Positions 45,101-57,100 of a stretch of DNA of 64,000 bases are shown piece by piece. Within the stretch, counting starts at the first letter, position 1; each line of letters opens with the position of its first letter. The notes beneath the pieces were generated by a model. The model had not been told where the DNA came from and searched no databases. It worked only from the letters and a program-made list of their open reading frames with translations. A program made the translations under genes and the position numbers. Source of the DNA: Metallyticus violacea. Taxonomy: Eukaryota; Arthropoda; Insecta; Mantodea; Metallyticidae. The DNA lies in contig CM060831.1 in the NCBI GenBank assembly GCA_030762175.1, positions 80,383,001 through 80,447,000 of the forward strand, read 5' to 3'.

Positions 45101-48100
45101 TGAGCTTACAATGGCATGCCTATAGATATCAATCTTCAAATACAGAGTGTCCATAAAGATACTATGTAATGGATTACATTGTAATAGTATTGCAACTTTA
45201 TGTACATCCTATATTATTGAGAAATTGTTAATTAAATATCTTTTGTACTAATATAACATTTCACATAGATGGCAAGACAACCCGAAAATAAAATAAAAAA
45301 AATATATATATATAATAATTCCTCATTAATAAACCTGTAATACTTTTTTAATTGACTATTTATTGTTGCTTTCACTGCATTTGTCTTCTGGCATGTCTGT
45401 AGATTGGAAATGAATTCTGTAGGTGTAAGTCTGTAGTTATTAATGTAATGGAATGAAATGAAATTATGATGCAAATAAATTGGATTGGAGTACTTGGCAC
45501 CTTAAAACTATCTTGCATTCACCTTCACAGGGTAAGGAGAACCCTTGAAAAAAAGTCTCACCCAGAAGCTTGACTTGACCGGAATCAAACCCAGGACATT
45601 TGGATTAGTAGTTGCCAATGCTACCACTAGGCCATGCAGATAGATACTGCAACATTGAGCAGAAAGGGAACTTTAGTTTTTGTTTGCAATTTTTTATGTA
45701 TGGTGATGCTGCATCTAAAATGATAGGCAAGAAAGTGACATTGGAACAGAATCAAAGATTATGTCCACTTAACAATGCAGCAATTACAGACCAGAACTGG
45801 CAGTAAATGATACACTAAGAGAAATATATAATTCAAACTATTTGCAAGTTATTCTGGAGAAACTATATAGTTTACATAATTCATTATCAAAAAAACATTA
45901 GCTTTATCAATGTACAACCTATTTGGGTCAAAGAATTATTTTCATTTTCTAAAATTTCAACAGAACCATGAATTTTTGTTTTAGTCTAATGAACTTTAAT
46001 TTTCCTCTAAAATCTCTAGTTTTGTTGTTTTTCTACTATTTCAAAATGTGAATACAAACTTTGAAATGCTTCCCACTTATTTTCTCTTAAATACATGCAC
46101 CTATTTTAAAAAATGACAATCTATTAAGCAGACGAACTGGTCAGAAATGAATATTTGAATTGATGTCACATATCCCAGGTACTTACACAAAATATACCAC
46201 AGATTCAATAAAAGAAAACCACTCTAGATTAGGCCGGTGAGAATATTTTTTACTCCAAAGCTCCTCTGAGTTCAACTGTAAGAGAACATAAAGAGTACAA
46301 AATTTATCACCAGCCTAATATCTTGAATATGTAACTGCTTCATTGAAATGGTTCCAACATGAATTTGGTTTTTAAATTTTAAAGAATACCAATTTAAATG
46401 GGCCTCTTTTATAAATAAGAAGAATATTGCCTAAATTAAACATGAGTAATTTTTTTAAAGCCTTGCACTAAATTTAGAAAACAGATTACTTAACAGCAAA
46501 GCCATTATTTGAAAGAGGTTATACTTTTTTTTTTTGGTTCAATTACGGATGCTTTTTAACATCTCAGGTCACTAGCATCCCATTCAATTCAGGGCTGATA
46601 TATTTTGTTTTTCAGGCTCGAGGTGCTTTTATATGCTGTAAATCTACAAATGGGACCCATGGCTTTCCTCCCCTTCCAAAGCAAGCCATACTTAGGATTT
46701 TTACACCCGAAAAAGTCCATTGATCCTGGCCGGGATTGCACCCACAATCTTGGGTTTAAGGGTCAAGTATGGTTACCACTACACCACCAGAACTGACAAT
46801 TAGAGGGAGATGATTAAAAAAGTATTAATGTTAAAATGCAAATTAATGTTATGAATCTATGACACTGAATATCCAATATGAAGAAGAAAGTAGTAAGGTA
46901 TATTCTTGTAAATAATTCAAACTTATAAGATCAGCAATTATAGGGGCATTAAGTAAACAGGTAAAAGTTCTATAAAATATATTTTGCCACTTGTATATCT
47001 GACCTAATGGGATAATACCTTCCAAAATAATAACCCTGACCTCTAGGCAAGTTCCTGGTTGCTGTCTGGAAGACACTCTACCCTTGAAATCTGCTCTTGG
47101 AGGAGGGAAAAAATATAAATAAAACTTTACCATACGAGTCTTTCTAAGACTTAAGTGAATACTTTAAAAGCTTTTTTTTTAATGTAACCGCTACCCTGAT
47201 CAACACCATTGCCATCAATGCAGCCATTGCCACCTCACCTCTGCTTTGCATACTGTTACCAGAACCACCATCAGTATTATTATCAATGAAAATAACAAAA
47301 GCAACGTATTTGTATTTTATTGACTATGTTGATGTACTTAATGTTTCAGGTAAAATTTTTTCTGAAACTGCCAATTATAATAAACCTTTTTATCTTTCTT
47401 ACCCTCTTTGAAGATTTTTGTGAGATCTTGTGTAGCTAAACTGAGTTTAAAGAGAAAGCACACACTGCGATGAAAGAGCACAGCTTCCCAAACATTTGGC
47501 TGTATTGCGCCAAGGGCAATGCCATATTCCTCATTCACAATATGTAAAATCTGACCTGCTGCTCGCACAAACATGCATTTTGGATTGGAAGGAATCTGTA
47601 ACGAAATAATAAATTGTACCGAAACATATTTGCTGGGTGGAGAATATTTGCAGTGTCACAATATCATTACAAGAGTATATTCTAAATACATTTTGTGAAT
47701 TTTATGCGTTTGTACTCTAACTGCACTTGTTGAATTTTAAAGTTTCTTGCAATCCTAAGTTTCAATAATATTTCGTACACTAATGCTAGAAGTAAATAAG
47801 TAAATATGTGTACAAATTAGATATGAAATAGTTTTGAATAGCTAGATTTTCCAGTAAAATATAATATAATATAACAAATGAGGGAATCACTTAATTACAC
47901 TAATTTTGTTCCACTTATTTGGACATATTCCAAAGACTGTTGCCTTCATCTTCACCATGGTTCCACTTTCTGCTTCCCAGCCTGGTATTAAGGTGTTGCT
48001 CTGTGGAGTTTACAAATTTAGTAACTTACTTTGATCTGACACACAATAGTAACCTCATCACTAAATTCGTAAAATCCCTAGAGCGACATCTTAATACCAC

Positions 48101-51100
48101 GCTGGGAAGCAGATAGTGGAACCATGCTGAAGATGAAGGCAACAGCCTTTGAAGCATGTCCAAGTAAGTGGAACAAAATTAGTGAAATGTGAGTTATTCT
48201 CTCAATAATAATTTGATATATTAGATATGAAATATTTGCTCATCATGTGCTCATCCATAGGCATAATGTTAGAGCTAAGATGAAAGATATCAGATGGTTT
48301 ATAGAGGCATTTCCCTTGCACTTAGTTTGTAACTTATTTATAGCTTGCAGTCTGGCTTTCACAAAATCTGATGTATAGAAGTAAACTTGGCAGTTATGTC
48401 TAGCTTAACTCAGGTGTTACTTTGAAACGGAGTCAGGTACCTGCACGTTCATCAATAAAACTAGTTCAGTAATCAGATGCATTATTCAAAAGAATGTACA
48501 TTTCTTACACACTAAGGGGAAAAATTGCATCAAGAGCAAAACCCCCATAAATTTGAGGATTAAAAAAACAAAATATTTTGGCTGGATTAGTTAGTTTCCC
48601 TTGAATTTTTCCATTTCTGATGGGATTTGCCACATATTTTTAAAATTTACTTGTTAAATGGCTTCAGACTCACACATACTGCACTTAAAAATTATTCAAA
48701 TTAGAAATGGATTATCAATACACTCAATGCTAAACAGGTATCAATATCAAACAATATTCCTGTACAATTTGAAAGTAGAAGTATTACTAGTTCACATGAA
48801 TTGGTAGACAAAATTAACAATGTGATGATTTCACCGAACGATTTCCTGGTCTCTTTTAATGTTGCATCTTTGTTCACTAGTATCTCCACTAAAACCAGCT
48901 CCCAAATCTCCAGAATTGGCTAAAAAGTACGGACATAAGAGTAGAGGAAATTGAGGATTACACCATCTCACAAAACTGTATAAACCAAAACTTTTTTATG
49001 TTCAATGGGAAAGTTTACCAACAAATCTCTGGCTTAGCTATGGGTAACCCCTTATACAAGAGAAACAACATAATTTCATTTGGCATATATAGGAAACCCA
49101 CACATACAGATAATCATATAAAGAATAACAGTTTCAACTCTAAACCACACACCAATACGCCATTATAAACATCCTTGCTTATAGATTGCTAAACATCCCA
49201 CTCAACAAAGAAGAATATACAGCAGAATATTATTACATCAAGACTGCCCTCAACAATGGTTTCAGCAGTTCATTAGTTGATAAGAAGATTGATATTTCAA
49301 AAGACAGAGAGATATTAAAAACATCACCACTCTCTCCACAATAAAGGAGGACTTGATTTTTAAAAAATTCACGTATCATCCATGGGCAACAGGGCATTCA
49401 TGCTGATTTTTAATAAAAGTGATATTGTGTTTGTAGCACAAAATAAATTTAGCATCAGAAATCTTCTGAACACCACCATAACAGACGTTATTCCACCCAG
49501 CAAAAAGGCAGGGAGTGTTTCAGATAGATTGTTTGGATTGTGACCAGACATATGTAGGCAAAACAATAAGAAATTTGGAGACAAGGACCAAAGAACACTT
49601 CAGGAATGTAAGATATAAACAGGTAGATAAATCAGCAGTTGCAGACCATTTTTGGATTAATGATCATGACATTGCCAAAGAAGCCAGACTGTTGAAAGCT
49701 ACCAACAATCCTAAGGAATTGTCAATATGGAAGAAGATTTAGACTTTAAAAAATAAACATCGTGTTATGAACTCTGACATCCCACCAATGGACTTCCTGT
49801 TCCGTTACTTATTGAAACCACAAGAGGTCACTTCATCATCTGCCAGCGTTAGTTGGTCCCCAGCTGATGATGAGAGCAAAAGCTTTTGAAACATGTTCTG
49901 ATGAATTAATCAGTTAGTGAAGTTTAGTGTTACCTAATACCAACATATTTATTTATTTAACAAACTTCACTGTTCCTAACTTCTTTTAAGTTTACAGTAT
50001 TCCTGTGTATGAGCTGAATGTTTTTTGGCTTTATGTTAAAACACAAAATTTTAACAAAATATAACAGTAGCACATTTTTAAGTGGTCGCAAACAAGACAA
50101 AAGAAAAATATGTCTTATTCATAAGCTTTCTGAACAGCAGATATCAAGAAATTGGGTGCACTTCTAAGTTCCAACTGCTGACCCCATAATAAAAATGGGC
50201 CACTTTTCTTACATTTCTGCCATTGCATAAAAACAGTCTTGAAGAGCAGGTTTTTTTGTGTACAATACATATGTAAAAACAAATTCTTCTATCGAAGCGA
50301 TAAGATAATCCTGGCAATCAAGTTTGACACAGAGAAATTGCTAGTCATTACTTGTTAAAAAATTTCTAAGATAGAATCTCTCAACTACAGGAAACATGTT
50401 GATAGCTGCTGTTGTTAAGATAAAAATTCAGATGAAATACAGGAATTTTCAATGCAAATGCTGGCAATGTATTTTCAATGATGGGCACCATTTTCAACAT
50501 CTCTTATTTAATAAGTTATTTCTTATTATTATCAGTCTTAAATATAGTATTATGTTATGTTTCAGTAAAAATACAAATACTAATTTTACACATGGTAACT
50601 CTATTTTCTTTTTTCCAGTTGCAGCAGCTGCAACTCAGTAAGCAGCCATGCAAAGATGGCCCTTAACTCAAATAACCTCCCGCATTTTCTTTAATAAGCT
50701 TTAAATCTAAAAATAAGATATAAAACCTCCTTACAAGAAAAGTTAACTGCAAATAATAATAATAATAAACTAACTTTTGGGATATACAGGGAACCCATTC
50801 ACTGTGATAATTACATTCAGGACATTAGCTACAACTTCAAATCACATCAACATTCTATTTCCAATAGTCTTATACACAGTTTAGTGAGCTTTCTACTTCA
50901 TATAAAGAAATACAAAAAGCAATATGAATGCATTATTAGCATGTACTTCACAATGATTTTGACAAGCAGATGGTGACAAAAATTAAAAGAATTAAAGCCA
51001 TAGAAGACGTCAGCTCACTAACACACAAATGTTCAATACTATAAATTCACTCAATATCCAGATGCATTAAAACAACAGCAACAACAGAATGAAAGGTGTT

Positions 51101-54100
51101 TAACGCCCGTTTTTACTACTGAGGCACCACAGGCAGTAGACACTAATGATACATGAGATGAAATGATATATTGGGAAAGGATTTATTTTTTAAGGAAGGA
51201 ATCGTTCCAGGCCTAAATTTAGGGAACCTCCCGGGCATTTGCCATTTATGAGGACTGAGGAAAACCTGGAAAAAACTCAGTCGACCAGGAACTGATGATA
51301 GGTGCGATGGCTCCCGAAACTAGTCTTCCATTTAATTCAATTTTAGTGGTGTGTATGTTACTATCACGACTCAATTTCTCCAACATGGAACATTACATAT
51401 CCAGAAGATGCAATACTAACAGTGAGTCATATGGTAATTTGCTTGGGAACCATTTGAAACCTTCAATCAGCTCGCATTGTCAAGGTTTGATCACAATTAG
51501 TGTATTCTTACAGTACGATAATGCAAGACCTCACACAATTCATACAATGACAAAAAAATTGCAGATCTTAATTTTGAGTATACCACATTCTGCCTGTTCA
51601 CCAGACTTGGTACCTTTATATTATCATGTCTTTGAACCACTTTAAGAGGCACTAAGCAGCAAGAAAATCTGTACTGACAAGGTGAAAATCATGGTGCATA
51701 GGTAGTTATGCAGTAATAAGAATTTTTTTGCTTGTGGAATTCAGCCATTAGTGAAATGCTGGAGTACCTGCAATGAAAGTGATGGAGACAATGTTGGAAA
51801 ATAAAGAAATAATCTCAATCCCAATGTATATATATTTTGTGAATTAAAGAACTATTAAGGTTACTTTTGACTCAGTCTCATATTAAGGGAAAGTCTGTTT
51901 CTTTACTTACTGGAAACTAGCAACACATTATAAATTCATCGCCACAGAACTGTAACTTAAATAAGGGATGCCAAAAGAGTTGATTCCCCCTCCCCTCCCC
52001 AGACACTCTTTAACATCTCAGGTCATCAAGAGTCTATTCAATTCAGGGCATGAAAGAGCAGATAAATTTTGCCCAGAGGTCCCTTCTTTCAGGCATGAGG
52101 TTCTTTTTCTTGCCATAAATGTAAGATATGGGACCACAGCTTTATTTCCTTTCCGAAGGAAGCCATACATAAGATTTTTACTCCCAAAAAATCCATCAAT
52201 ACTGTCCAGGTTTGAACCCGCAATCTTGGGTTTAGAAGGCAAGTATGATTACCACTATACTACCATGACCAATTGGCAAAAGAGTGTCTTAAGTTTGCCA
52301 ATTAAATGATGAAAAAACAGTTCCCTCCAACAAAGACATTTTGAGTTTTTAAACTTTGTATACAAGCTTAAATTTAAATACACCTTTTATATTTTAGATT
52401 GAATTTTTATACTTTGTATGCAAGCTTAATGTAAACATACCTTTTTTATTTCAGAATGAATTGATTTACTTTCCTTCCCCTGTTCTGCTGGTGAGGCATC
52501 ATAATCTGTGTTTGGCTTTTTACCTTTCCAAACAGCTGTTGCAAACCACTTGTACACACTACTGTTTTCTGAAGGATCACAGGGCACTGCATCAAACTGT
52601 ATTTTGTCTTCAACAGATAACATTGTCTGCAAACTTTGTTTGGAACTCACTCTCTTGCCAAACAAAAACAGTTTGCTAGCCAGGAATTTAACATTGTGAT
52701 CAGTTTCTGCAGAAATTCAATTCACAATATCAACAAATTTCTAAGCAGTATTTAATTTGATATAGCTATCTAAGTTAAGAAATAAAAAAAAGTTTAGAAA
52801 AAGGTATTTTCAATAAGTAAGTTTATCAAAGGCAGAAATCAAAATTTGTTGAAATCCACCAATGCTGGAGTTTAATAGAAATATTGCAAATATTGAGAGA
52901 CTACTTCAATTGCCTCCCAATATAATTGAAATACACAAGCATATTAACAACTTTAACAGGAAAGACAAAGCTTAGAAATTGCACTCAGCATATCTAGCTT
53001 TACAAAATACTAAAGCAAAGAAATTACACAAACCAATCAACAATTAACACCCCGCTAGAAGCATCCACAAGCTCTAACTTAGATCCAGCCCCCTTAGCCA
53101 AACAAATCAATCAGAGCCCAGTTTCACAGACTACAGATACTACCACAATTTTCATAAATGAGGCAATCATTATTATGTCTCCAAGAAGATTAATCAAACA
53201 GACCAATTACCACAGTCAAGGACAAAACATTTAGGAAAGTGAAAGAGAAGAATTCCACTGGACCATGACCTTACAACTCAGAAAACTCAGTTTGCATAAT
53301 TGTTTTAATGGTGTTTAATGCTTGTTTTTATTACTGAGGTACCACAGGTAATGTAGTGATGATGCACGAAATGATAAATTGGGGAAGGATTTAGACTACC
53401 TTGCCAGCATTTGCCATTTATGAGGACTGAGAAAAACCTTGAAAAAACTTCAGTTAGAGAGGACTGTCCTGCAGGATTTGAACCCCAGACCTCGAGTCTG
53501 CAACTTAACGACCTCGGCCACCTGTGGCAGTAGTTTGCATAATATAAACAATATCAACCAATTACATTGACATCAGTTTTTGTAAAATTATATATTAGAG
53601 ACTATAGAACTCAGAAAAAATACGATTTTAGTTAGCATTCCACATGGTTTCAGAAAAGGATTCTCCACTATAATAGGAACATTCGACTTTATTCGCGAAG
53701 TATTAATAAACATAGAAAGTATTAAAAACATACAGTAATTTTCTTAGATCTGTTGAAGGCTTCTGATTGTTTTACACAGCAAACTGCTAAACAAAATTGA
53801 ACATTATGGAATAAGAGGTAATTTGAATGAATTATCTTTCCCAAAGAAAAGAGAATGCAGGGTAAATAAATCAATTGGGAGAATAATATTTGCACAAAAT
53901 CCATAAAATCAGAATATAAAACAGCAAAAAACAGCTGTTCCACTGCATTGGTTCTTGGCTCTCTCCTATTTATCATTTACATAAACAATTTTGTACAATT
54001 AACCAGTACCACAGTAACATTATATGACGATACATCAATAACATGTTGGGAGTTACAGAATATCTGATTTACGCAGTAAATATTGAGTGATAACATAACA

Positions 54101-57100
54101 TAACACTATTATGATAACATAATAGTAAAATGGAAAACAATGGACTGAAACTTAACCTTGACAAAATAAAATGTATATTATTTTGATATAACCAACGTTA
54201 TTTTAGGAATTTAATGCAGTCATACAAAATACGACTTTAAGGTAGGTTAAAACCACAAATTTAACACTGCTTTTAACACTGAGGATAGAAAACAAGCAAA
54301 GAAATTAGTGCCTCTAAGTATTATTGTAAAGTTTTCAAAGAGCCCACACACTATAACTATAATGACATGTTATGACTCACTAGCTGCAGATTAGGAAGGC
54401 AGGCATGATATGTGCATTCTCAATAGAAACTGATTCTTTTACTTTGCATAAGGATGGTAAACTGCACACTTCATATGAATTTAGCATTTGAATCTATGTA
54501 CTTACCATTATGGTCAATATATGTGATGATTCCCTGACGCTGTGAAACATCAGAGACTATGCCATTTGCATTATATATACCAAGAAAAGATTTTCCGCCA
54601 TTGCGCAATAAGTCATATGAGAACACATCAACTGGATCCTGGCGCATTGCCATTGTAACAAAATATCCACACTGGTCCTGCCCACTCTCATTGAATGTAT
54701 GGCATGAGAATTTCACTGTAGAACCAAGTTTTAGATATTCATTTATTGGCTCTCCCTAAAGTGTAACAAAACAATATATTTTATATAAATAAAAATACCT
54801 ATTTATATACATAACAACAATCAAAAGTCCAATGAATAGGTTACACGGCTAGTTCCTGTAGCAGTTACTCATCAAAAAATATAACCGAAGAAAATTGACA
54901 GCAATATTTGTTGCTCATAACTTTGACTCTAGAGGGCTGTGGAAAGCATGTCCATATACAAATTGTCACTAAAGATAAACTAATGAAGATCTTTACTCAA
55001 ATTTTGCATGCAAATCAAGACCATTTAACTTACCAATTATGTATACCTAATACACAGTAGTATGGTACACCTCAACGCATCTGACAAATGGAAAGCCCCC
55101 TACATTTTTGCACTGCCATGCTTTTTTACTTTTCCCCACCTGCTGTAGTATGTCACCCATCTTCCAGTTACATTTTTTCTTATTATTGGTAAAAGGATAT
55201 GTATTAGAAAATGAACTCAACTTTGGCCCTGCAGATACTATGGCATAGAACTGAAAGAAGGTTGATTTTGAATAGAGCACTCAAACATTTCAAGCAACTG
55301 TTACACAAAGTTTACTCTTATGTCAGAATAGGAATTATTTCCTCTTTAGGAGTTTGTAAAGAACATGTAAGCATTTAACATGCAGATATATATAAAAGAT
55401 AAATATTCTTCAGTACCCTTTGCTACTCTGACACATAAAAGGAAACAGATTCATGGCTTGTAAATTTACTCTATGAAATAGATAAGGAACCTGTAAATAT
55501 GGACAAGGATATCCACTGAACATATGGTCCTCAATCTTAAAAGCAGAAAAAAGTCTTTATGACAATTTATAATAAAAAGATTTAATCCGCCTTTCTTAAA
55601 GGACTGAATAAAAAACTTATATTTTTATATTTGACATTCAGATCGCCTGATTACAACATCAATATCCACGTATTATTAAGCAAGGCTATTTTTTTAGAAA
55701 AAGCCAAGAGAATTATTTCTGCTCTGGATCAGGTGATGCCACACTGCTAACTTGTAACTATCATTTATAATAGGTACTGCGGTTTGATATGATGGATGCC
55801 TCTAAAATGTTATTTAATGAGCCTACTATTATACTAGTCACAAAACAGAACAGCATATGAAGCCGAGCTAAGCTGAAGGCCATTTCTTTTCCACACCCCT
55901 GCATTACCCATAGCACATACTTGTTACATACTGCAAGTGAAGGTTGGATTTATTAATTACACTTGAATTAGTTACTTAGAATACAAAAATGAAAATAGCA
56001 TAGCCTAAAAGCTCACAATGTTCTTCCGGTCATGACTGCATAAGTCTCATTTTATGTGATGTACAGAACATGTGAAAATGCAACTTTGAAATTTGATGGT
56101 TTCTGTGTGACAACACTATTAAAAAATAAACATGAAACCTCTTTCAAACCCATTCCAAGCATCAACAGTAAATATTGTTCTAGAAAACAGTGTTCCCTTT
56201 CAAAACACTTATATAAAATTTGGTTATAGGCATAACAGCTGGGCGATATAGCCAGACAGTTTTCACTTCTACAGGTCCTAAATTTCAGTTCAGTTTGTGC
56301 TTAGAATTAATATTCTTTACATTGTAGGCCTACTTTATTATATTTAGTTACTGTGTATTTCTGTACAATTGTGTATGTAAAAATATCACTTGATGCTCCT
56401 GGTCCAAGTGGTTTCTCAATTCATAACTGAAAAGTGTCACGTAGTCAAGAGTAGTAAAGTGATATATAAAGTGTATAAATTCTTAAAAATATATTCCTCT
56501 CCCGAGTACAGAGCAAATGTCGATTTTTCTGTTACACAAGAAATGACAGTTAAGGCTTGCAGTGTAGGCAGTGTATACATATTTTCAAGAATGTGTTCTG
56601 AAGCTGCTTCTGCTGTTCAACAAGAGGTTGCACCACCAAGTCTCAAGGAAAAACACAAAATTGAAAAGCGAGTTACTGGGCTAGGTGACTTTTAAAAAGG
56701 TTTGTGCAGAACAATTTTTAGATATTATTATGATGAGAATGATAAGAGGCATAATTCAACAGCAAAAAAATTAATACTAGAAATGTGAGAAAAAATTAGT
56801 TACAAAGATCAATGTATAACATAATTTAATCCATTAGATTCAAATATAGGAAAGGTTTGTTTTATTTACAGACACTCTTTAACATTTCAGGTCATCAGCG
56901 TTCCATTCAATTCAGGGCGTGAAATGGCCGACAAATTTTGCTCAGAGGCCTCTTCTTTCAGGCTTGAGGTTCTTTATCATGCCATAAATGTATAACATGA
57001 GACCCACGGCTTTACTTCCCTTCCCAAGGAAGCCATACTTGGGATTTTTATGCCTGAAAAAATCCATTTGTCCTGGCCAGGATCAAACCCACGATCTTGG

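Noticed and set aside
49515..49742. GIY-YIG frame as a host endonuclease gene
   Set aside because: It is in frame with PLE RT remnants upstream and followed by the PLE terminus, so it is element-derived.
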